In this document: positions 10,721 through 22,100 of the stretch, in pieces
How positions within the stretch are numbered: position 1 is the stretch's first letter
How the letters are laid out: each line of letters starts with the position of its first letter
From: Mesorhabditis belari
Lineage: Eukaryota; Nematoda; Chromadorea; Rhabditida; Rhabditidae
Direction: 5' to 3'
DNA: 64,000 nucleotides
Assembly: GCA_958450365.1 (NCBI GenBank)
Contig: CAUEEP010000899.1
Location: 310,001-374,000 of the forward strand
Notes under the pieces: model-generated
Databases searched by the model: none
What the model was told of the DNA's origin: nothing
The model's input: only the letters and a program-made list of their open reading frames with translations
Program-made: the position numbers and the translations under genes

Positions 10721-11242
10721 AATGAAAATCTTTGAACTTTCTCTATTCTAGCATTTTTCACTCTTACTCATGTTTTGTCAATGCAAATCCAGTGTCATTT
10801 ATTTATTTATTTAATTTCTATTTTTAGTGATTAGAACTTGTTCACTTTCGCAATTCGCAAGATAAGCAATCAACATTTCTCTCAACTATCATTTCGTTGT
10901 GTGTTATTGCCAAGTTTTCCTCTAGTATTCTCTTAATTTCTTGCTGATTTTGATAAATTCATTAATTGCAAAGGATAAAAATTTGCAAAGAACAAGTTGT
11001 GCTGTAGTTTGAAACAATATGACAATTTGGCAATCAATCAAAGATTGGTCAAGTGTACGACCAAAAGCGCCAGCGGTAAAATAGCTGATAATTTTTGGGA
11101 AAGTGTAAATGGCCTCGAAGTTTTTGAATAGTTTCTAATTTCCTCTATTCTAAAACATTTATGATTTGAATTCTCGTGAATAAGATGGTGAAACCTATTC
11201 TTCTTTAGGGATTCATTCACCTTTTCGAACGGTTCACTGTAT

Positions 11243-11620
11243 TTGATTGCATTAAGGGTCGTCTTGCTCTTAAGTTCGCAAACGGACGTCCAAATCCGTT
11301 TACGATCTGAACGTCCAGATAGGACGGATGTCCGTTTACGAACTAAAAAATTATGCTTCCAACTTTTTATTTTTTGGTATTTTTCTTCATTTGCACTCGA
11401 CAATCCGCCACCGGGACATATTCGTCATGTCATGCTTCATGAGTTCCTACAAGAGCACAGTGCAGGCTTGGCAGCTGCTAATATTAAAAAGATATATGGG
11501 GAGGACTCACCTTCCGAAAGAACGTGTCGAGTATGGTTTGCCAAGTTTTGATCTGGGGACGCTAATAACTTAAATGCTCTTAAAATGGTGCTCTGAAAAA
11601 TTTGTTAGATGAATCTACTA
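11243..11620 (+). pseudogene. Mariner transposase N-terminal (HTH) fragment
   Basis: The frame at 11400-11551 reads HIRHVMLHEFLQEHSAGLAA and NIKKIYGEDSPSERTCRVWF then AKF*SGDANNLNALK. This is the mariner-type paired helix-turn-helix (EF..G..A..A...I...YG....S..T...WF..F..GD). A stop replaces the Arg of FRSGD, and nothing of the catalytic domain follows. It is unrelated in sequence to the element at 340-1065 and sits at the centre of the large palindrome. Confidence 0.75.
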
Positions 11621-13577
11621 TCGAAGTTCATACTATTTCACTTGCTCACTTTCTCGTGATTAATCCAAATCATAAATGTTTTAGAATAGAGAAAATTTGG
11701 AAATATTCAAAAACTTAGCAGCCATTGTCCCTTTCCCGAAAATAACTAGTCATTTTACCGTTGGCGCTTTTGGTTTACTGTTGGCTTTCTTGGCCAATCT
11801 TTGATTGATTGCCAAATTGTCATATTGTTTCAAACTACAGCACAACTCGTTCGTGCAAACTTTTATTCCTTGCAATTAATGAATTTATCAAAATCAGCAA
11901 GAAATTAAGAGAATACTAGAGGAAAACTTGGCAATAACACACAACGAAATGATAGTTGAGAGAAATGTTGATTGCTTATCTTGCGAATTGCAAAAGTGGA
12001 CGTTCTAAACAATAAAAATTAAAATAAAATAAATAAATCAAACTGAGTTTACATTGACAAAACTTGAGTAAGAGTGAAAAATGTTAGAATAGAGAAAGTT
12101 CAAAGCTTTTCATTTCATTTTGGCGACTCGTTGATGTCATCGATGAGCTTCTGAATCGTTTAGTTTTGCCACTTTGACTATTTTCGAATTCAGATTATAT
12201 GAAAACAACAGGCTGAGAGTTTTGAATAGAAATTCAAATCCAATTACTCAATTTTTGAATCCGATTTCCTATGTCAAATGCACTCACCTCAATACCGGTG
12301 TTGAATGACCGCAACTCACCCAAATATTTCTCGCAAATCGTCTCGAATCTCTCGCCAAAGGCCCTCAAAATGAACAATAAGAATAGAAAAAGCTTTTGGG
12401 ATATTTCCGGTTAATAGTGGGAGAACATAGCTAGCATTATGTTCCACTAGCCTGTACCTGGCCCGGGGCACATCCAACACAAAATTAAAATCGTAGAAAA
12501 TCCAAACCATGGCCTTTTTAAGTTGCTATCCAGCTAGCATATAAACTAGAAAACTCTTTCATAGAAATCCTTTTACTGGAAAAAATATTATTTCAATGAA
12601 CTTTTACACAGCATAATCTGGAAAGACCGCAGATTCTCCTTCGGTCCGTCTCGAACCTGTTGCGGCACGTTGACAAGAAACTTCTACAGAGCATTAAGTA
12701 CTTACAGCAAATTGGCAAATGAGATTGTTATTCAGAAAATGAGTCGAGAAAGATTGAAAAACGGTTAGAAGTGAAACGCGATCGACGTGCTTTTTTCGGA
12801 CACAGTGGAAAGTTAAATGTTTAAGTCTCAAAGTCTTTTGTTTCGTTTTTTTAGATTGTTGCCCGATGTTTTATTGAATTTTTTATAAATCCGTATAAAA
12901 CTAATATCTATCTCATTTATATTGGACAAAATGCAATAGCATTGTGCTGTGTAAAAGATCCGTTGAAATAACTTTTTTTCCAGTAGAAGGATTTCTATGA
13001 AAGAATGTTTTTATGCTAGCTGGGTAGCAGCTTAAAAAAGTTATTGTTTGGATTTTTGAGTATTACGACTTTAATTTTTACATTTCGTTGTACCCGTTGT
13101 GTGGGGTGGAACCTCTAGCTTGACACACTATCGGAAAAAGTTACAGTAATCAAAAGTTCTTGTTTTACGTGCAATTCTTTTTTTGCTTAATTTGACCGTT
13201 TAAAACTCACATGCAAGCCTTCTGTTGCTCCTTTGCTTTTGCAAACCCATTGAGGTAATTGAGTTGGACTTAATGCTCTGTAGAAGTTTCTTTTCAACGT
13301 GCCGCAACAAATTCGAGACAGAAGGAGAATCTGCGGTCTCCAGATTATGCTGTGTAAAATTGAAATAACTTTTTTTCAAGTAAAAAGATTTCTATGGAAG
13401 AATGTTTTTTATGCTAGCTGGATAGCAACTTTAAAAAGTCATTGTTTGGATTTCTGCGTTCTACGATTTTAATTTCGTACTCGATGTGCCCCAGGCCAGG
13501 CACAGGCTAGCTATGTTCTCCCATTGTTAACAGGAAATATCCCAAAAGCTTTTTCTATTCTTATTGTTCATTTTGAG

Positions 13578-13836
13578 GGCATTTGGCGAGAGATTCGCGA
13601 AGATTTACAAGAAATATTTGGGTGAATTGCGGTCAGTCAACACCGGTATTGAGGTGGGTGCATTTGACATAGGGAATTGGTTTTAAAATTGAGTCAATCA
13701 AATCCATGTAACACTCAATTTCTATTCAAAACTCTCAACCTGTTGTTTTCATATAATCTGAATTCGAAAATGGCGAAAGTGGCAAAACTAAACGATTCAG
13801 AAGCTCATCGATGACATCAACGAGTCGCCAAAATGA
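13578..13836 (+). pseudogene. Duplicate of the last two RING gene exons
   Basis: Exon 10 (13578-13653, AFGERFAKIYKKYLGELRSV) and exon 11 (13801-13836, KLIDDINESPK then stop) are intact, with acceptor and donor sites, but lack upstream exons nearby. They could serve as alternative 3' exons only if splicing skipped the inverted segment. Confidence 0.65.
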
Positions 13837-14428
13837 AATGGAAATCTTTGAACTTTCTCTATTCTAGCATTTTTCACTCTTACTCAAGTTTTGTCAATGC
13901 AAACTCAGTTTCATTTATTTATTTTTATTTTTGTTTTAGTCTAGAACTTGTTCACTTTCGCAATTGGCAAGATAAGCAATCAACATTTCTCTCAACTAAC
14001 ATTTCGTTGTGTGTTATTGCCAAGTTTTCCTCTAGTATTATCTTAATTTCTTGCTGATTTTCATGAATTCATTAATTGCAAAGAATAGAAATTTGCAAAG
14101 AACAAGTTGTGCTATGGTTTGAAACAATATGAGAGTTTGACAATCAATCAAAGATTGGTCAAGTGTACGACCAAAAGCGCCACCGGTAAAATAGCTGGTA
14201 ATTTTTGGGAAAGTGTGAATGGCCAAAAACTGTCAAAGTTTTTGAATAGTTTCTAATTTCCTCTATTCTAAAACATTTATAAATTTGAATTCTCGTGAAT
14301 TAGATGGTGAAATGATTGTTTGGTTAAAGGTTTTAGACATCGTTGAGAGTTTTACATTACCTTAGAAACGCAGAGCTGAATCCGGTGCTCAGAGCTGGAA
14401 ATGTTTCAAAATATCAACTCATTTTCAG

Positions 14429-14575
14429 TATTTCATCCATGAGCGCCTCGAGGAGCAGGACCGTTTGCAGAATGGCGTTGAGCATGGAATTGAAGAGGAG
14501 CATTTCGACACTTTCCCCCAAATCCCATCAACCTCAAAAGAAGAGGGCAATGAGCATTTGGGTAAAAATGAATGA
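14429..14575 (+). other. Possible terminal exon of unknown gene
   Basis: After a good acceptor (CATTTTCAG) an open frame of 48 codons reads YFIHERLEEQDRLQNGVEHG then an acidic tail ending GKNE and a stop. Composition and codon pattern look coding and it may be a coiled coil. It lies just after copy 3 of the RING 3' end, so it may be an alternative C-terminus of that family. No homology is recognised. Confidence 0.35.
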
Positions 14576-14589
14576 GCTAGGCTGAAAAA

Positions 14590-15360
14590 TCTAAACTTTG
14601 AGTCACCGCTAACGTTACTCCGACAAACGCGCAGCAGATCAATTTTCTTTTGCTAAATGAGGTCTGGCGATACTTTGTGCTAAAGAATTAATAAACAAAC
14701 CCTTTTGATGGACTCAAAATTGAAAAATTTGTCCTCACCAAAAATTGTGAATCGAATCTATCTTGACCATTCGGATCTTTGTGATTTTTACTAAAAAAAA
14801 TATTCTTTTGCATTTTTTTTGCATCAGATATAACATTTTGGCATATAATACTTGTCAATATTTTTTAAAATTAACAAGAAAACCCTGTTTGAGAGCGTCG
14901 GATCGGATCAAACGGATTTTTATTTTTAGGAGATTTTGCCATGTATTAGATGTCAAAATGTAGCCTATAAAATGTTCTATCTGATGCAAAAAGAATTAGA
15001 ATAATAGCTTTTTCGGTAGAAATCGCAAAGAATGTGATCCGATTCAAGAGTAACATATGCATTGTAATAGAGTTAAACTGAAGCGTTCTAGATCAAAATC
15101 AGGTTTTAGCGTCCGATTTGAAAACCAAATCAAAGCGTGTTTTGTCTTGGCCTGAAAAAATTGGCTCTGAGAAAAAAGCCTGTTTAGTAGCGATGAACTC
15201 ATCTCATCCCATTTTCAAGCAACAAGGAAACCAAAAGAAGGAGGTTCTCGTCTCGGTTTCATGACTCTCCTGACCCTCGTCGCGACGCTGCAATCCTCTG
15301 ACCGCTGATCCAGAAGTTTCACTGACCCGGGATCCACAATCCACTGCAACTTTAAGGGTT
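14590..15360. other. AT-rich stretch without gene
   Basis: No exon-like frame or known motif is seen. A loosely inverted pair (GCATCAGATATAACATTTTG at 14820 and the complement of ATAAAATGTTCTATCTGATG at 14970) suggests an old small transposon. Confidence 0.4.
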
Positions 15361-15382
15361 TTCGACCTTTTTACTCCAGTCA

Positions 15383-15766
15383 GATGAAGACTTTAGTCAA
15401 TGGCTTCAAGATACCGGACTTCTTCACCGCAAAAGAATGTGTCTAAACTGTCGAAACGACGACAGGAAGCGTTACGTTACCCGTTAGGCTACCTCGCTGC
15501 CTCAAACCTACCTCACGGTCAATCATCAAATCAATTTCGTGAACCCGATGACCGGATCACACACACAGAACGTCGAGAGCCAGTGGTATTGGTTCAAAAA
15601 GATGATCAAAGCCAAACATGGCATCAACACTCGAAGCAATGATCGATACACCGACTACTTGGACGATTTCATGTGGCATCAACAGTTTGGTGATCATCGT
15701 TCCACTTTTTGTCGCAAGTGCAACAACTTTATCCGTGCCTTAAAGAAGCTCGAAGTGAATAGCTGA
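15383..15766 (+). pseudogene. Merlin / ISXO2-like transposase remnant (left arm)
   Basis: Fragments read QDTGLLHRKRMCLNCRNDDR, the N-terminal C..C block, then in another frame HTQNVESQWYWFKKMIKAKH and RYTDYLDDFMWHQQFG with an Arg-rich tail to a stop at 15766. The HTQNVES...YLDDFMW pattern is the C-terminal DDE block of the ISXO2/IS1595-Merlin superfamily, common in nematode genomes. The N-terminal and DDE parts are in different frames, so it is not functional. A frame-shifted copy is in the right arm at 40865-41137. Confidence 0.75.
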
Positions 15767-16155
15767 AGAAGTCGTCTTACTGTAGCTAAGATTTCTAGGT
15801 GTTTTGTATAAATCTATTGTACAGTTGCCTCTATAAATGTAATATGGGCGAAAATATTCGATTTGATATGTTGTTTTAGTGTTAAATTGCGAATACCGCA
15901 AATTGACAGCGCCAAAGAACGTCAAAGATCACCTCACCTAATCAATCAACCCGTTTTGAAAAGAAAAGAAAAGTTTTGGGTATTTTTAGCATGGTGATGA
16001 TTTAAGAAAAACTCTCCAACAACCCAAAACTCTCTCCCATCAATAATCCTCCTTTTTCCTCAAAGCAAAAGCTTAGTACTTATCATTTTTGCTTTCACCC
16101 TCTCTCTCACTTCTAAAACACTTCTTCACCAATTCCCCACTAACCAACCAACAAA

Positions 16156-19100
16156 ATGATCAATCGATTGAAGCTTCTTCCTCTCTTCAACTTTTTCTCT
16201 CTCTACTTTGTCCAATCAATTGATTTCATCTATCTAAATGCATCCCTTCCCCTCGTGTTCATCGAAAAGAGCGATGGATGGCCCGATTACTCAATGCAGC
16301 CCAAAAATGTCATCTATGAGCTGACCCCGTTGAATGGTTTGTTTTCCCATCAATTATCATAATCAATTTCGAAAGTATTAGACTTCGACAACAAATTGAT
16401 ATCAAAACATTTAACTCTTATCAAAACAAAACGAGTTAAGACGAGCTCTTCTTCGTCTCACCACAAATCCAACAAATCACCGGTGGATCGTTGCGGTTCG
16501 AGTTTACGATCACGAATCGTTTCCACGACCAGCCGCTACTCAACAAAACTCTTGAGTTTGAAGAAAATTTGGTGAAAAACAAGTGTCTCTTTTTGTTCAG
16601 AATCACCGAAACGAGTCCAAGTGAAAACTGCTATTTCGTGGCCACCACTATTCAGGTTTTGACAACCGATAGATCAATAGTCTAAATTATTGGGGGTTGG
16701 GGACTATGACTCGGCGCCAAACTTTAAAGACACTTTTTGAGATAAAAGCCTTCTTTAAATATACGTTTTCTTTTATCAAAAGGATCCACTATTTCTCTAC
16801 AAAATGACTTTTGAGAGATTCCACAAAGCTTTTCTTTCGTGGATTTTATGAACTTCCAAACACAGCTGATCAAAATGGCAAAGAGTCCGACTCATCGTTT
16901 GAACAGTTTCTTGCACATAAACCTTCTTTGGTGTCTGTGTAAAAAAGATAGAGCACATTCAATTACATAAGTTGCCAAATTTGCAGGAAGATCCCTTCAA
17001 CCGTTTTTTCTAGATGACACTTTGTAGTTTTTGTGAAAAAATGGCTTTTTCTTGAGCGGAGGCGCTGTTTGAATTTTCTTTTAAATGTCGTTTTGTAGAG
17101 AATTAGTTCACTTTCCTAATGATATCAAACACGTATCATTTGACGAAGTCTGCTAGAAGTTTCAGAAATTTTTTTGATTTTCGGCGCCGAGTCATAGTCC
17201 CCAACCCAATATAATGATTTCCCGAACCTTTCCACAATTATTTGTACCATTAAATATCATTTCAATAGCTCTATTCAATGATGAAAAGAACTCGTTAAAA
17301 AGTTGGCTTTAAGGAGGTCAATGTGTGGTTTCCGTTTGACACCTATTGACGTCTACACACCAAAATTCTGGGATCTAGTCTAAATTCTAGAGTTCTGAAG
17401 AGTTTTCTTATCAATTAGATAATTCTTTCAATTTTCTTATCAATTGAACTCTGCAACCTGTTATATGCTATTCAAAATACTCAAAAGCAAAAGCCTTGAC
17501 ACAATGTTTTTGCTTTGCGATCCATTAGTCGACATCACAGCTCACAAAACACGCAAACCCGTCAACGCTTTCGTCCTTAAAATTTCTCCACTCTTTCATT
17601 GATAAAGAAAATCTTCACACTATTTACCTCACTTCGTGAAAAAGCTCTCAAGAAAGGAATCTTTGCAAAAGCAGAAAGCTTATTGTTCAAGGAGAAGTTT
17701 CGTGATTGAGTTTTGAATAAAAAAAGTAAATCTATAAACCTCAAACTGTTTTCAATTTCAGTTGTGGTGGACGGCGAATCCGAACCGATCCGACAACTCG
17801 TTCTTTGCTAATTTCGTCCTCGACGCGAGTGTCACCGACGAGAAGTTGTGCTCATTTCAAGCATTGCCGCGAAAAGCCCAAACAGTTTTGCGTTCCGGAA
17901 TCACCACCGCCAGTCTCTACTTGTTGCTGCTGATCCCGATTTGTGTGTCGTCTTATTTGCTGAAAACTTTATTCGTGTGAGTCAAGCATGTGAATGGACC
18001 GGTCCCGGTTTCCTAAAGATCCTAGTTTCCTAAAAAGCTGCTTCAAACCCTCATAACAAGCTTGGTATAAGTTTAGCCCTCGACGTGAATATTTGTAGAG
18101 TTGTAAATACAGGGTGCGACATATATTGTGTTGCGCTTAATGCATCTTTTTGACTTTCTAAGACTAATACATTAGCCTAAGCTGAAAAACCACGATTAGT
18201 CATGAAAACCTATGCGTAATTTTACATAGAATTGAAGAACCGTAACATTTTTAATGACTTTGACAGCCCTAGCCGAGTACAAAAAATGCTATGCGGCACA
18301 ATGCTGAAAAACAGTTAAATTCGAGTTTGGGGCCTCTAAAGAATCTTTTTGCGTCTTTTTCTGCATTAATACGTTTTTAGAGTTAATTACTAAGTAAAGT
18401 AAATGTTTTTGGAGCTTCATTATTGCAAACGCGAGGCTATCTTGGGCACATTTTTGGAAAACCTCATTTTTTCGTGAGCAGCAATCGCGTTTAAAGTCTT
18501 ATATGAAGCGAATGAAGTTCTAAATTTTTACACAAACTCATGAATCGAGGGGAAAAATGTCCGTAGATTTTAAATATCTAAATGAGAAAACTGTCAACTC
18601 TTTTTGTTTTTTGAGAAAATCATACTTTTGTAGCGTGCAGCATTATGCCGAACTCTGTATTATTAGCAAATTTCAGCTTCCTACTTCGATTTCGACCCAA
18701 AAAGCTCAAAAAAGCACAAAAGAAATCGATCGTCTGGCCCACAATCAACAAGGCGTGCTCGGCGCTCACGAGTTTGCAAAACGTTTTCCATTAATTTTAG
18801 CAAAAATCTTTCAGTTCCGTTTCGGGGAGCCAATGGGAAATCGATGAGAAATCGTTGACAACAAAAGAATTGATTTCGAAGAGCGCAAAAGCGACCATAA
18901 ACCGAGGCTCTTATTACGGAAAGCTGCAGCATTATGAAGTGGTTTGTGGTTGACTTGTTGTAGAAAATGATCGTAAGGATCTGATCCGGTCCTGAGGAGG
19001 ATCTCATTTGGTCCTAAATAGGATCTCATTTGGTCCTAAATAGGATTTGGTCTTGAAACGAATGTGATCCGGGCCTAAAGAGGATCTTTATATGCCATGT

Positions 19101-22100
19101 TCTAGGACAATCTCCCTCCCAAAAAAAATAACAGCGGCCACGATGTGGCGGTGAAGAGCTCGTCGAGAAACGTGGATCGGTCAGTTTTTATGTGTTTTAT
19201 TTGCATTTAGTATTGCTGGAAATTAGCATTTAAAGTTTTGTTTCAAATCGGCTACTACATATGGCATATCCACTTTACTACCTACTGTTTTTTTATTAAT
19301 TAATTTGAAGTGTCTGACCTAGCTTAAAAGCCATGATCAGGCTCCTGCTGGGTTAAGCCAAACAGCTTGTACTCACCAAGTTACCTATGTATTTTGCTAA
19401 AAACCCTTGAGAGTTCGTGTTTAGAGAAATCTGTTTACCCGAAAACAATTCCCATTCAGAAAACGGATGTTAATGGAGATCAAGACACTGAAAGCGATCG
19501 GCTACCATGAACATCTTCTCGCTTTATTGGGCTGTTTGACTGGGCAAGAGAGGACGTTGATACTCACCGAGTTTTGTTCACTTGGAGATCTCCGATCGCA
19601 GCTGAGAAAGCTTGAGAGTGCAGAGGGGAGCGTCGAGGTGAATACAGGCTGGCCCATAACTATAGGTGCAGATAAAAAGCTTTGTAGGTCGACAAAATTA
19701 AACTTTAGAGAAAAACTTTTTTGTTTTTAAATCTTTATTTGATATCAATGAACGACAAATTCACAATTAGATTCAAAGCGATCATCATTTTTTGTCGAGC
19801 ACGCCTGTCAAACGTTTAGGAAAGGTGCTCATGGTAGACTTGCTTATCGATATTATCGATACAAGTTCATATTTGACCGTTCAGATCTCAGTTTCTAGAA
19901 CAGAGATCAAGCTGCAAATTGCTTCATTGGAAAGCCAAGAATATCACCAGCCAAGAATATGAGAAACAAGCAAACCATAGGGGGGCCTGAAAAGCCATAA
20001 AAAACTATCGAACTTCGAACGAACGTACGAAAGGTTTATGAGGTGAACCATGAAAGTCCCAGTACAAATCAAATTAAAAGCAACATCTGACTTCCAACAA
20101 AAAATGAGCTGACGCGTTCTATACTCTGGAGAAAAACTATGGAACACGGGTTTTGGCAAAATGCCAGCCGTGCTTACCCCAAAACTTTATAAATATGCAT
20201 CGTATAAGAATAATAGCGAAAAACAGAAACCGGGATCAACGCAAAGGTACACACAACAGGACACAACACACGACACTGAGCGATATCTGGCCCAAGAAGC
20301 AATGCAGCTGACTCTGTTCTAGAAAGGAGACGAACGGTCAAATATGAACGACGAAAATCGAAAGCAAGCACCGGAGCACCTCCAAAGGTGACAGGCGGCT
20401 CGACAAATAATGATGCCGCTTTGAACAATGTGAATGTTGTTCATTGATATCAAATAAAGATTAAAAACAAAAAGTTTCTCAAAGTTAATTTGTCGACCAC
20501 AAAGCTTACTGCACCTATGGATGGGCCAGCCTGACAGAGCGAGAAACGGAGACTGAACGATCAAACACGAGCATGCCGTTGTACGAAATATCAATAAGCA
20601 AGTCAGTCCACGGTGGCGATCAAGAAGCATACGAGTCACCCAAGCTGTCAGAAGGCTTCTTCAAATTCTCAACATTTTATGCGACTTGAGCAGGCTTGCC
20701 TCAAGGACGGACCAGACAGAATAACATAGGAGAGATCCGGCGAGCTGGGACAGAAAAAGAGATGAAAAGGAAAACTGCCCAGTGCAGCTCAGTGCCAGTG
20801 CAAAATTTCAGCTTTGAGGAGACAAGATAGTAATAAAACAGATAAACGCCACGAGGGCCACGTTTGTTTGGCCCAGTGGAATTGCTATCTACGGAAACAC
20901 CGATCTTAGTTCTTGGGCAAAAACAAAGCGTACTTGCAATCATTTTTGGAAAATTCTGTTTTGTTCAGCAATAACGACTCCTTGTTTTTGAATGTTTTCA
21001 AATGCTTTTTTTCAGGCGGATCAATCAGCGCTCATCAAAGCGGATCTTCCGTTGATTTGCTTGGAAATCAGTGATGCTCTAGTCGGTTTTAACTACAAAG
21101 AAAGCCCCACTTTTCCCGAAAGCTTAAACTGACTCTCAAAATTGGTTTAAGACTATCTGCTTAACCCAAACCCTAACCAAATCAAACTTTCTCGTATTTA
21201 GGCTTACCTCTCCTCAATCGGTATCATCCATCGCTCAGTGCGAGCCGAGAGTGTTTTGCTTAACGGTGACAAAGTGACAAAAGTTGATAAAAGAAATTTA
21301 TTGAGGCTCAAAATCAAATTCTAGCTTTCCAATTTTTCGGAAGCAACTTTTGGAAATGTGAAAAATGAGGAGCCCTTATGTGAGAGCATTAACGACGACG
21401 CGTGGGCTGCTGTGGAGGTGCTTGAAGCGTTGAGCTTTTCCGAGAAATCCGATGTGTACGTATTTGAATGCTACCTCTTTGTCCTGAAGAAAGCTTGAAT
21501 TAGGCTCCCCATAAAGCCGAAATTGAGCAGAACAGAGATGTTTATATTTGTTGTTCAAGCAAAAAAAAGGGGAGAAGAAACATGACATTGAACAACTCGC
21601 AAGTCTGCTATAAAACTCGCAAAGACATTTTACCGATTCCTTCTCCATGTTATTCATGTGTAACTTTATGTTTCTTCAGCATATCTTGCCAACTCTTTAT
21701 TTTGATGATTTCGAACAGTTTTGTAATTGAAAGTTTCTCAAAATTCCTACTTCTACTCGGTGATTACAAGATTCACATAAGCCCGCGCTCGCCCAGATTC
21801 TAACTAGGAAATGTTGCCAGGTGCCCGTGACCTTTTAAACCTCCATCTTATAGAATCGATTACGGTGATTCCGAATCCGTTTTCAGTTTTTGCCCTCGAT
21901 GCCTGTAGCGCGAGATATCTGGGTGACAAGTTTTAGGCCTCCTTACTTGAGTTCATTTTCGCCACGCAGCCAACTAGCGACGTGGTGCATAGCCAAAGCT
22001 GCCGACTACTGGTCGAAAGCATTCTGATTCGATTTCTTCCTCAGCCGATTTTCTTTGACTTTTTTTAATCTGCCCCAAATTACATTGGGATAGTAAGGTA

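Larger units (their letters stand above)
9735..14280. repeat. Direct-inverted-direct triplication of the RING gene 3' end
   Basis: Copy 1 is 9735-11190. Copy 2, about 11740-13270, is its reverse complement and carries inverted exon 9 at 13209-13265 and exon 10 near 12300-12372. Copy 3, about 13266-14280, repeats 10150-11190 in direct orientation. Landmarks shared by all three include CTCTGTAGAAGTTTC, the CATCGATGAGCTT / AAGCTCATCGATG exon, and the AAGATTGGTCAAGTGTACGA tail. The copy 1/copy 2 pair forms a large imperfect palindrome centred near 11.45 kb, where a mariner fragment lies. Confidence 0.8.
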
